The position numbers and the translations under genes are program-made. From Clavibacter michiganensis subsp. insidiosus (GTDB lineage: Bacteria; Actinomycetota; Actinomycetes; Actinomycetales; Microbacteriaceae), in NCBI RefSeq assembly GCF_002240565.1, contig NZ_MZMO01000001.1:186001-250000 (forward strand): a stretch of 64,000 nt of DNA. The letters are read 5' to 3'. The notes below the pieces were generated by a model, which saw only the letters and a program-made list of their open reading frames with translations, ran no database searches and had not been told where the DNA came from. Positions within the stretch are counted from its first letter, which is position 1. Every line of letters begins with the position of its first letter. Below, piece after piece: positions 1-7,127 of the stretch.

Positions 1-11
1 CTGCTGGAGCA

Positions 12-464
12 CTAGGCGAGCGCTTCCGCCCGGCGGGTGCGCATGCGGAGCTGCTCGCGGAAACGTCGGATGACGGCGAAGGAGAAGTCCTCGGCTGCCC
101 GCTCCGCTTCGGTGTCCCGGAGATCGCGGGCCTGCAATCGGATGCTCCCCTCAGGTATCTCGACCTGCTCGGCTAGGTGGCTGTCCATGGGGAGGGCGCA
201 CGACGTCCCCATGACCAGGTGGCCGAGCTCATGGCAGATGCATTGGAGCCGGTACTGCGGAGTGTCCTGGATGCGGTAGTAGATCGTCACGTACTCCGGC
301 ACCTCCAGGAAGGCGGTGAGCGAACCCCAGTTGGCCTCGTCTAGGGCCTCGAGGTAAATGGGCTTGCCGTAGATCCCTGCCACCGCGCCGACGAGCTCTT
401 CCACGGACCGCGCACCCTGAATGCCCAGGCCGTCCAGTGCCTTACGAACCGCTCTCCGACCCAT
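12..464 (-). CDS. ImmA/IrrE-family metallopeptidase-like protein
   Basis: The 150-residue product has a zinc-peptidase HELGH motif near residues 78-82, in the context CICHELGHLVMG, as in ImmA/IrrE (COG2856) proteins. Family members cleave a partner XRE-type repressor and so release its regulon. The upstream gene encodes such a DNA-binding protein, and the two overlap by 23 bases (442-464), so they are probably one transcript with coupled translation. No signal peptide or membrane segment is visible, so the protein should be cytoplasmic. The start ATG at 464 lies inside the end of the upstream gene. The reading frame is complete at position 12. The substrate is inferred only from pairing. Confidence 0.75.
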   Translation of the reverse strand: MGRRAVRKALDGLGIQGARSVEELVGAVAGIYGKPIYLEALDEANWGSLTAFLEVPEYVTIYYRIQDTPQYRLQCICHELGHLVMGTSCALPMDSHLAEQVEIPEGSIRLQARDLRDTEAERAAEDFSFAVIRRFREQLRMRTRRAEALA

Positions 465-915
465 TCTCTTCCCGCCTCTTCGCGCGCGATGTCCGGATGG
501 CCGCAGAGATCAGACGGAGCGTCTCCGGGGAGACCCCAGCCAGGTTGCGCGCCGCGAAGCGCTCCACCCTCTGCTCCCGGAGTTCCTTCACGAACTCCAG
601 CTGAGCGACCACCGAGCTGGGCGGCGCGCTGGACAGATCGACCAGGTACTGCTCATCTACGTCGAAGAACGACGCGATCCCGCTCAGCAGCCTCTTGTCC
701 GAGACGAGGAAGCCGGTGGCGTTGAGCATGTAGGACCACCGAGGTCGGGATAGCTTCAGCCCGGCTGCCTCCAGATGAGCCGACAGCATCGGGAACGTGA
801 AGGTATCCCGGTTCTGGAACTCCCAGGCGTCCACGAGCAGTCGAAGCCGCCGACCGAGGATGTCCTTCTCGCTCTCGAGGGGATAGGAATCATCTGCGTC
901 GTCGAGTGAGGCCAC
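442..915 (-). CDS. EspR-like helix-turn-helix regulator
   Basis: The 157-residue protein has the layout of the mycobacterial EspR/XRE type. An N-terminal helix-turn-helix covers roughly residues 20-90 (FTFPMLSAHLEAAGLKLSRPRWSYML, then a DKRLLSGIASFFDV segment). A C-terminal helical part follows, with LREQRVERFAARNLAGVSPETL, typical of the dimerisation region of this family. It starts with GTG at 915. It overlaps the downstream ImmA-like protease gene by 23 bases, suggesting a regulator/protease switch. EspR relatives bind DNA as dimers and act as global or locus-specific regulators; the target here is unknown. No toxin or phage gene is visible inside the window on this side. Confidence 0.7.
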   Translation of the reverse strand: MASLDDADDSYPLESEKDILGRRLRLLVDAWEFQNRDTFTFPMLSAHLEAAGLKLSRPRWSYMLNATGFLVSDKRLLSGIASFFDVDEQYLVDLSSAPPSSVVAQLEFVKELREQRVERFAARNLAGVSPETLRLISAAIRTSRAKRREENGSESGS

Positions 916-1002
916 CGCACTACCTCCACCCGACTGATTGCGCGCCCCAGCGTATCCGATCGGGCACGACTCCGGAAGCGCGGACGGGCGCTCCGCTGCA
1001 CC

Positions 1003-1218
1003 TCAGTCGAGCGACCCGCCGCCCACCTTCACGTCGGTCGCATTCGCGCGCGTCCCGCGCATCACGGCCGTGAGGGCCGTCGTGAGCTGATCCATGCGCA
1101 TGTAGGAGCGGTCGGTGCCGATCGCCTCCTCCGTCGAGTACGGGATGTGGACGAAGCCGCCGCCGGTGCCGGGCCGGTCGTGCAGCCCATGCATCAGTAG
1201 ATGGAAGACGTGATCGCA
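1003..1218 (-). pseudogene. 3' remnant of a second pyrrolidone-carboxylate peptidase gene
   Basis: This stretch encodes 71 residues that match the last 71 residues of the intact pcp gene at 2708-3349, with 59 of 71 identical by my direct comparison. It keeps the region of the catalytic Cys (TCDHVF) and the catalytic-His context GGFVHIPY, but the first two thirds of the enzyme, including the N-terminal GFEPF motif and the active-site Glu, are gone. Upstream of about 1225 the frame runs into unrelated sequence. It ends with the same GGGSLD tail as the intact copy. A product with enzyme activity is not expected. Confidence 0.85.
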
Positions 1219-1283
1219 GGTGGTCGCAGGACTGCTGCGGGTGCGCGGGGCGAATGCGCGAGTGGCGTGACGGGTTCGAGCCG

Positions 1284-2471
1284 TCACCCCAGCACGAAGT
1301 CGTAGAGCTCGGATCCGGCGCCGGCGCCGCCTCGCGCGGCCTGGCGGTCGGCGAGCGGCATGATGACCCGATCCCGCAACGCGGCGCCCACCGGGCCGAG
1401 GAGCTTGATCCGATCGAGCCACCGGCCCTGCTCGATGACGTAGGCCACCCTCTCCTGGCGCCGCCGGGCGAGCTGCGCCGCGAGGTCGGTCGGGTCCGTG
1501 CCCACGGCGAGGAGGCGACCGAGCACGGCGGCGTCCTCGAGCGCGAGGGACGCGCCCTGGCCGGACGACGGGGAGATGGCGTGCGCCGCGTCGCCGACCA
1601 GGACGACCCGGCGCGATCCCCACGCGGGAGGAGCCTCCCGGCGCGGCAGGCGGGAGTCGAGGTCCGGCGTGGCGGGGATCAGCTGCTCGAGCGGCAGCGC
1701 GTCCCGGGCGCCGAGCCGCAGCAGCAGGCGCGCCCAATCCTCCGACGTGAGCGGCGCGTCCGGGGCGGACCCGCGCCGGGAGACGGGGACGCGCGGGTTC
1801 GCGAACCACCCGGTGGTGCCGTCCTCGAGGATCGCGTACGCCAGGAAGCAGTCGCGCCCGAAGCGGAACTGCAGGGTGCCCGGCGAGGAGGCCGAGGCGG
1901 GAAGCGCGCCCGCCCGGGCCGTGCCGCCGACGTAGACCAGACCGGTGGCGCGCTCCGCGGGGCCGGCCGCGTCCGCACCCAGACCCGCCCGGACCGCCGA
2001 GCCCACCCCGTCCGCGCCGATGACGAGATCCCCCGCGTGCCGTTCCCCGTACTCCGTCACGAGGGTCGCTCCCCGCTCGTCCTGCGAGACGGAGGTCACG
2101 CGGGCCGCGTGCACGGTGAGCGCGCCGACGCGCGCCGCCTCCTCCCGCAGCAGCGCGTGGAGCTCGGCCCGACGCAGCGAGCGGGTGACGAGGCCCTCCC
2201 CGGGCTGCGGGCCGAGCGGGAGGTCCGCCGTGCGGCGCCCGTCGGCCGCCGAGATGCGGACCCGCGGGGTGGCCTCACCGAGCGCACTCGCCGCGTCGCC
2301 GAGCCCGATGGCGTCGAGCGCGACCATGCCGTTGCTCGCGACCTGGAGCCAGGAGCCCGGCTCCTCCGGCGTGCTCCGGCGCTCGAGGACGGTCGCCCCG
2401 TGTCCCGCGCGGCGGACGGCGATGGCCGTCGCGAGGCCGGCGATGCCGCCGCCCGCGATCACGACGCGCAT
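1284..2471 (-). CDS. FAD-dependent monooxygenase (aromatic hydroxylase family)
   Basis: The 395-residue flavoprotein begins with a dinucleotide-binding GGGIAGLATA motif at residues 7-16. It has the second FAD signature VGDAAHAISP at 292-301 followed by GQGASLALEDA, the pattern of class A flavin monooxygenases of the PheA/TfdB/UbiH kind. Such enzymes use NAD(P)H and O2 to hydroxylate aromatic or polyketide-like substrates. Length fits the family. The substrate cannot be read from sequence. The gene lies between an intact and a truncated pcp gene on the same strand, so it may have arrived with, or been bracketed by, a local duplication. It starts with ATG at 2471. Confidence 0.85.
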   Translation of the reverse strand: MRVVIAGGGIAGLATAIAVRRAGHGATVLERRSTPEEPGSWLQVASNGMVALDAIGLGDAASALGEATPRVRISAADGRRTADLPLGPQPGEGLVTRSLRRAELHALLREEAARVGALTVHAARVTSVSQDERGATLVTEYGERHAGDLVIGADGVGSAVRAGLGADAAGPAERATGLVYVGGTARAGALPASASSPGTLQFRFGRDCFLAYAILEDGTTGWFANPRVPVSRRGSAPDAPLTSEDWARLLLRLGARDALPLEQLIPATPDLDSRLPRREAPPAWGSRRVVLVGDAAHAISPSSGQGASLALEDAAVLGRLLAVGTDPTDLAAQLARRRQERVAYVIEQGRWLDRIKLLGPVGAALRDRVIMPLADRQAARGGAGAGSELYDFVLG

Positions 2472-2707
2472 GCGGGTGTCCTCGGGTCGATCATGCGGAG
2501 CCTCTCATCCGCCCCGGGATCGGTGGTCGGCATGCGGCGCCGCGGAGCTCGACGCGCTCGTCACGGGACGGGACGGCCGGGGCCGGACGCCCGCGACCCG
2601 CGTGACCGACTGCCAGGGGACGCCCGCGAGGGTAGGCGGCGCGACCCGGGGAGCCGCGGCGCCGATCCCCAGGCGCGAGCGCGACGGAGCCAGCCGCCCG
2701 GCGCGGA

Positions 2708-3349
2708 TCAGTCGAGCGACCCGCCGCCCACCTTCACGTCGGTCGCGTTCGCGAGGGTCGCGCGGACGACGGCGGTGAGGGCCGTCGCGAGCTGCTCCAT
2801 GCGCATGTAGGGGCGATCGGTGCCGATCGCCTCCTCCGTCGAGTACGGGATGTGGACGAAGCCGCCGCGCGTGCCCGGGCGCTCGCGCAGCTCGTGCATC
2901 AGCAGGTAGAAGACGTGGTTGCAGGTGTAGGTGCCGGCGGTCTGCGAGACGACCGCGGGGATCCCCTTCGTGCGCACCGCCGCGACCGCCGCCTTGATCG
3001 GCAGGGTGCTGAAGTAGGCGGCCGGGCCGCCGTCGACGACCGGCTCGTCGATGGGCTGGGAGCCCGTGTTGTCGGGGATGCGGGCGTCGTCGACGTTGAT
3101 CGCGACGCGCTCCACCTCGAGCGTCTCGATGCCGCCGGCGAGGCCCACGGCGATCACGACGTCGGGATCCACCTCGGCGAGCGCCGCCCGCAGCGCGTCG
3201 TCGACCTTCGCGAAGTCGACGGGCAGCTGCCGCACCTGGATCTCCGCGTCGCCGTCCCAGCGGTCGCGCACCTCCTGCACGGCCGTCCACGACGGGTTGC
3301 TGGTGTCGCCGTCGAAGGGCTCGAATCCGGTGAGGAGGACGGTGGGCAT
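2708..3349 (-). CDS. pcp: Pyrrolidone-carboxylate peptidase
   Basis: The 213-residue cytoplasmic cysteine peptidase (family C15) removes N-terminal pyroglutamate from peptides. It begins with LLTGFEPFDGDTSNPSW, the family signature near residues 5-21. It has the Cys of GTYTCNH near residue 143 and the His of GGFVHIPY near 165, giving the expected catalytic pair, and an acidic residue in the central part. Length is the usual one for the family. A truncated paralogue of its 3' end lies 1.5 kb further on at 1003-1218. The next gene upstream is divergent, so it is probably transcribed alone from the 3350-3489 interval. Confidence 0.93.
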   Translation of the reverse strand: MPTVLLTGFEPFDGDTSNPSWTAVQEVRDRWDGDAEIQVRQLPVDFAKVDDALRAALAEVDPDVVIAVGLAGGIETLEVERVAINVDDARIPDNTGSQPIDEPVVDGGPAAYFSTLPIKAAVAAVRTKGIPAVVSQTAGTYTCNHVFYLLMHELRERPGTRGGFVHIPYSTEEAIGTDRPYMRMEQLATALTAVVRATLANATDVKVGGGSLD

Positions 3350-3489
3350 GCGGGGGCTCCTGACGGTGCGGGGCGGGTCCCGTCCACGGTACGCCTCGTC
3401 CGGGGGCGGCCCGGACGGGGGGATGCGCGGCGTCCACCCCAGCGAGAACCATGGACACGGGCGACCCGGCCCGCAAGGAAGGAACGCAC

Positions 3490-4758
3490 ATGACCCGCAC
3501 CACCGGGGGACGACGACTCCCCCTCACCGCCCTGGCCGTCGTGGTCGCGGCCGGTACCGCGTTCGCGGGGGTCGCGCCCGCGCAGGCGGCCGACGCGCCC
3601 GCGCCCGCCGCCGCCTCGTCGACCACCGCGGCGGTCCGCATCCCCGCCCCCACGGTGCGCGGCTACGGCTTCGACTACGGCGCCTACGCGAACTTCCACG
3701 GCGTGATCTCGGTGGACCTCGGCGGGATCGCCGACAACTCCGGCCTCCGCTACGAGTACCAGCTCGACGGCGCCGGGCCGTGGCTCTCGGAGGGGACCGG
3801 CAGCGTCTCCGGCGACGAGGACGAGGTCTACATCCCGGCCTCCCCCGGTGAGCACCTGATCAGCGTGCGCGTCGCCGGGACCGTTGGCGGCGTCGCCGTC
3901 ATCGGCACGGCGTCCGCGCCCACGACGGTCCGGTCGGTCGGCGGCCCCGACGAGTACACGCCCGAGGTGATCGTGGACGGCCCGTCCGTCACGTTCCGCT
4001 GGGACGTGCGCGCGGCCCTCAACGGCTCCACGCCCGAGGAGAGCGACATCTTCTACCAGATCGACGGCGGCGCGCTCGTGGACGCCGGCGGCACCGGATC
4101 CGTCACCGTCACCCCGGGCTACGGCAAGCGCGTGGCCTTCGACCTGACCTTCGGCCCGATCCCGGACGCCTGGCGCTACGTGCACGTCGACGCCAGCACG
4201 GCGAGCGCGCCGGGCGCGCAGGCGCTCACGTCCGCTCCGCAGCCCCAGATCCTGGGGACGGTCGAGTACGGATCCACCCTCACCGTGCGCACCGGCCTCT
4301 GGCAGCCCGCGCCCGTGACGCTCGAGTACCAGTGGTTCCGCGACGGCGAGCGGATCCCCGGAGCGACCGGCGCCACCCGCACGGTCGACGCATACGACGC
4401 CGGGCACCGCCTCACGGTGTCCGTGCGCGGATCCCGCGACGGGTACGTCCCCGTGACCCGCACATCGGGGCAGACGAAGGTCGTCGCCGCGCCCGTCATC
4501 ACGGCCGGCACGCCGCGCATCACCGGCAACCCGGTCGTCGGCCGCACCCTCACGGCGCAGCCCGGCGTCTGGAAGCCGTCCTCGCTCGAGCTCGGCTACC
4601 AGTGGAAGCGCGACGGGAAGGTCATCCCCGGCGCGACCGCGAAGACCTACACGCTGACGGCGGCGGACCGCGGGCACACCGTGACCGTCGTGGTCAGCGG
4701 CGTCATCTACCTGTACGACAACCAGGCGCGCGCGAGCGCGGGCGTGACGGTGCGCTGA
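3490..4758 (+). CDS. Secreted protein with two C-terminal Ig-like repeats
   Basis: The 422-residue protein has a clear signal peptide: basic MTRTTGGRR, a hydrophobic LTALAVVVAAG stretch, and cleavage after AQA near residue 35. The start at 3490 is preferred over an upstream ATG because it follows an AAGGAAGG ribosome-binding site. The middle part (about 50-250) is unrecognised beta-rich sequence. Two tandem repeats of about 80 residues begin near residues 256 and 345. Each carries YQW(F/K)RDG..IPGAT and a GHxxTVxVxG motif, a repeat common on secreted actinobacterial proteins and probably of immunoglobulin-like fold. No LPXTG anchor or catalytic domain is visible. A surface or extracellular binding role is inferred. 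Confidence 0.8.
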   Translation: MTRTTGGRRLPLTALAVVVAAGTAFAGVAPAQAADAPAPAAASSTTAAVRIPAPTVRGYGFDYGAYANFHGVISVDLGGIADNSGLRYEYQLDGAGPWLSEGTGSVSGDEDEVYIPASPGEHLISVRVAGTVGGVAVIGTASAPTTVRSVGGPDEYTPEVIVDGPSVTFRWDVRAALNGSTPEESDIFYQIDGGALVDAGGTGSVTVTPGYGKRVAFDLTFGPIPDAWRYVHVDASTASAPGAQALTSAPQPQILGTVEYGSTLTVRTGLWQPAPVTLEYQWFRDGERIPGATGATRTVDAYDAGHRLTVSVRGSRDGYVPVTRTSGQTKVVAAPVITAGTPRITGNPVVGRTLTAQPGVWKPSSLELGYQWKRDGKVIPGATAKTYTLTAADRGHTVTVVVSGVIYLYDNQARASAGVTVR

Positions 4759-4779
4759 CCCGCGCATCGCACGCCCGAC

Positions 4780-4809
4780 GGGCCCGGCTCCTCCAAGGGG
4801 GCCGGGCCC
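4780..4809 (+). terminator. Hairpin terminator after the secreted repeat protein
   Basis: A perfect 9-bp stem (GGGCCCGGC / GCCGGGCCC) encloses a 12-base loop and lies 21 bases after the stop of the secreted protein gene. There is no T-run, which is usual for high-GC actinobacterial terminators. Confidence 0.65.
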
Positions 4810-4876
4810 ATCGGCGTCCACCTCAGTGCGGGTGGCTCCCTCGTGCGGGAGCGGTCCCGGCCGATAGCTTCGGGGG

Positions 4877-5122
4877 ATGATCTCCAACTCCGGCATCGGC
4901 TTCGGCCTCGCCTGGTACCTGTTCGTCTCGCTCGCGGTCGTCGTGCTCGTCGTCATCATGGCCGTCGTGCTCATCCGGCTCGCGCTCGCGGCCCGGCAGA
5001 CGCTGCTCATCACGACGACGCTGCAGGAGGCGCGGCTCGAGCTCATCCGGGAGCAGACCGCGCGGCTGCAGGCCGACGGGCGGGACGCGCCCGACGCCGG
5101 GCCCGCGGATCCGATCGCCTGA
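4877..5122 (+). CDS. Small single-pass membrane protein, tandem paralogue 1
   Basis: The 81-residue protein has a short polar N-terminus, one hydrophobic segment (about residues 8-35) and a charged, helical tail. The tail contains EARLELIREQTARL, a probable coiled coil. The next gene encodes a protein of the same architecture with a nearly identical tail motif, and only 4 bases separate the two genes, so they form a small operon created by duplication. No catalytic motif is present. I do not recognise a named family. Topology suggests a membrane-anchored helix facing the cytoplasm, possibly forming hetero-oligomers with its neighbour. Confidence 0.65.
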   Translation: MISNSGIGFGLAWYLFVSLAVVVLVVIMAVVLIRLALAARQTLLITTTLQEARLELIREQTARLQADGRDAPDAGPADPIA

Positions 5123-5126
5123 GCCG

Positions 5127-5384
5127 ATGCGCGACATGGAGAGCACCGAGCGGCCGAGCATCCTGCTGCCCGCCGCGTACGACGTGGTCTGGTCGATCGT
5201 CACGGTCGCCGTGATCGTCGGGTTCGTGATCGCGCTCGTGGTGCTCGTCCGGTTCGCGCGCGCGGGCCGCCGGGCGCGGGCCGCATCCGCCGCGCTCGAC
5301 GAGGCCCGGCTCGAGCTGGTGCGCGAGCGCACGGCGCGGCTGAGGGCGGGGCAGCCCGCGGATCCCGCGGATCCGGCGGCCTGA
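5127..5384 (+). CDS. Small single-pass membrane protein, tandem paralogue 2
   Basis: The 85-residue product starts with ATG at 5127 (a second in-frame ATG is at 5136). It has a hydrophobic segment near residues 20-42 followed by a basic, helical tail containing EARLELVRERTARL, the counterpart of the motif in the gene just upstream. Outside the tail the two sequences differ, so the duplication is not recent. Convergent to an SDR gene that ends at 5394, leaving only 9 bases between the stops. Function unknown; the conserved tail is the most likely interaction surface. Confidence 0.65.
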   Translation: MRDMESTERPSILLPAAYDVVWSIVTVAVIVGFVIALVVLVRFARAGRRARAASAALDEARLELVRERTARLRAGQPADPADPAA

Positions 5385-5393
5385 CCCCGCGCC

Positions 5394-6161
5394 CTACGCC
5401 TGCGAGGGCTGCCCGTTGCTCGCGGTCGTGCCGCCGTCCACCGGCAGGATCGCGCCGGTGATGAACGACGCGTCGTCGCTCGCGAGGAACGCGATCGCGG
5501 CCGCCACCTCGTCGGCCTCGCCCCCGCGGCCGAGCGAGATGCGCTTCGCGAACTCGGCCTTCAGCTCCTCGTCGTCCTCCTTGCCGGCGACCAGCTCCGT
5601 CCAGATGAGGCCGGGCGCGACCGCGTTCACGCGCACGCCGTCGACGCCGTGGTCGAGCGCGGTGGCGCGCGTGAGGTTGCTCACGCCGCCCTTGGCCGCG
5701 TTGTAGGCGCTCATGTGGTGGTCGGCCGCCATGCCCGACACCGACGAGACGTTGACGATGGATCCGCGGGTCGCGATGAGCTGCGGGAGCGCCGCGCGCG
5801 TGCCGTAGAAGACGCCCGAGAGGTCGGTGTCGATGACGCGGTGCCACTCCTCGTCGGTGATGCCCGAGATCGGCCCGGCCTGGAACGTGCCCGCGTTGTT
5901 GACGAGCACGTCGAGGCGGCCGTGGGCCTCGATCGCGGTGGCGACGACGCGGTCGGCGTCGGCCGAGATGGCTGCGTCCGCGACGAGCGCGGTGGCGGTG
6001 CCCGCGGGCAGCGAATCGGCCACCGCACGGACCTTGTCCTCGACGCTGTCGGTGATGACGACCTTCGCGCCCTCGGCGACGAAGCGGCGCGCGGTGGCCT
6101 CGCCGATGCCGGATCCGGCGCCCGTGATGATGACGACCTTGCCGTCGAAGCGTCCAGCCAT
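5394..6161 (-). CDS. Short-chain dehydrogenase/reductase
   Basis: The 255-residue classical SDR has the cofactor motif TGAGSGIG at residues 13-20, NNAG at 88-91, catalytic Ser140 and the YNAAK motif with Tyr153 and Lys157, so the catalytic set is complete. An acidic residue in VVITDS at the end of the second beta strand suggests NAD rather than NADP. Family members oxidise or reduce alcohol, keto-acyl or sugar substrates; the substrate here is not readable. The start at 6161 is chosen because it follows an AGGAGGATC ribosome-binding site. The gene is divergent from the PPTase/carboxylic acid reductase pair, with an operator-like palindrome between them, so a shared pathway is possible. Confidence 0.88.
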   Translation of the reverse strand: MAGRFDGKVVIITGAGSGIGEATARRFVAEGAKVVITDSVEDKVRAVADSLPAGTATALVADAAISADADRVVATAIEAHGRLDVLVNNAGTFQAGPISGITDEEWHRVIDTDLSGVFYGTRAALPQLIATRGSIVNVSSVSGMAADHHMSAYNAAKGGVSNLTRATALDHGVDGVRVNAVAPGLIWTELVAGKEDDEELKAEFAKRISLGRGGEADEVAAAIAFLASDDASFITGAILPVDGGTTASNGQPSQA

Positions 6162-6393
6162 GGTGATCCTCCTGAGGGGTTCGCGGGGACGGCGGGCACC
6201 GTCGCCGGGAGGCGAGGACCGCCGTCGGGAGCATCCAGCCGACTCCCCCGCGCCCGCTCCGTCAAGGGCCGCCGGGGCGATTCCGAGGTGCCGGACGGCA
6301 CGGGCCGAGCGGCCGCCCGCCCCTCCGCGCTCGCCCGGCGGCGGAGTGTAGTGCGCCGCCCAGGACCCGGGAACCATGGAGGAAGCGGGGGTT

Positions 6394-6413
6394 TAGTTGT
6401 GTCAGTGCAACTA
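6394..6413. promoter_or_regulatory. Operator-like palindrome between SDR and PPTase/CAR genes
   Basis: Perfect 6-bp arms TAGTTG and CAACTA are separated by 8 bases. This AT-rich island lies in otherwise strongly GC-rich DNA, between two divergent genes and just upstream of the phosphopantetheinyl transferase frame. The half-site resembles operators of MarR-type regulators. No MarR gene lies in this window next to it, so the regulator is unknown. Confidence 0.45.
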
Positions 6414-6451
6414 CTTACGCGGATCCCCTGGGGGCCCTCCTCCCTGGCTCC

Positions 6452-7063
6452 GTGGTCGTCGCGACCGCGGAGCACGACGTGGACGGGGTCCTCGCCCACG
6501 ACGAGCGCGACGCCGTCGCGACCGCGCTCCCGGCCCGTCGCGCGGAGTTCGTGACCGGTCGCGTGCTCGGACGTGAGGCGCTCAGCGCCCTGGGCATCCG
6601 ATGCGCGTCGATCCCGGTCGCGCGCAGCGGAGCGCCCGTGTGGCCGACCGGGGTCGTCGGCAGCATCACGCACTGCGTCGGGCTCCGCGCGTGCGCCGTG
6701 GGTCGCCGCGACGAGCACGCCGGGATCGGCATCGACGCGACACCCGCCCGCCCCCTGCCGGGTGGCGTGCTGGCGCGCGTGGCGGATCTCGGCAGCGCAC
6801 CCGTCGCCGCGGGCCTCGACGGGCTCCGCGCCGCCGGGATCGACAGCCCGGACAGCGTGCTCTTCGCCGCGGCCGAAGCGGTCGCCAAGGCGCGGACGTC
6901 GGCGCACGGCGGGTGGCACGGCATCGACGGCGCGGACGTCGCCCTCCATCCGGACGGCTCCTTCGCCGCCCGCGCGCGCCGGGGACCGACGTTCGCCGGG
7001 ACCGGCAAGTGGGCAGTGGCCGGGGGTCTGGCGCTGGCGGGGATCGCGCTCGAGGAGCACTGA
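6452..7063 (+). CDS. 4'-phosphopantetheinyl transferase (EntD/PptT type)
   Basis: The protein, 203 residues from this GTG, moves the phosphopantetheine arm of CoA to a carrier-protein serine. It shows the EntD/PptT pattern: RRAEFVTGR, then WPTGVVGSITHC, GIGIDAT with the metal-binding Asp, and FAAAEAVAKA, where the catalytic Glu and the last Lys are kept but the usual first Lys is replaced by Ala. The Glu of the usual GIDxE is Thr here. Relatives begin with an LPxxV segment, and an equivalent LLPGSVVV reads in frame just upstream, so the true start may lie before 6452; I saw no good ATG or GTG there. It lies 64 bases upstream of the carboxylic acid reductase, its likely substrate. Confidence 0.85.
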   Translation: MVVATAEHDVDGVLAHDERDAVATALPARRAEFVTGRVLGREALSALGIRCASIPVARSGAPVWPTGVVGSITHCVGLRACAVGRRDEHAGIGIDATPARPLPGGVLARVADLGSAPVAAGLDGLRAAGIDSPDSVLFAAAEAVAKARTSAHGGWHGIDGADVALHPDGSFAARARRGPTFAGTGKWAVAGGLALAGIALEEH

Positions 7064-7127
7064 GGCCGGAGCGCAGACGCGCGCCGGGACGAACGACGAG
7101 AGGACGAACACATTGGGGACTGAGCAC

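Noticed and set aside
3154..5046. A 630-residue frame on the minus strand across pcp and the secreted protein
   Set aside because: Runs antisense to the secreted protein and in the wrong frame of pcp; no domain.
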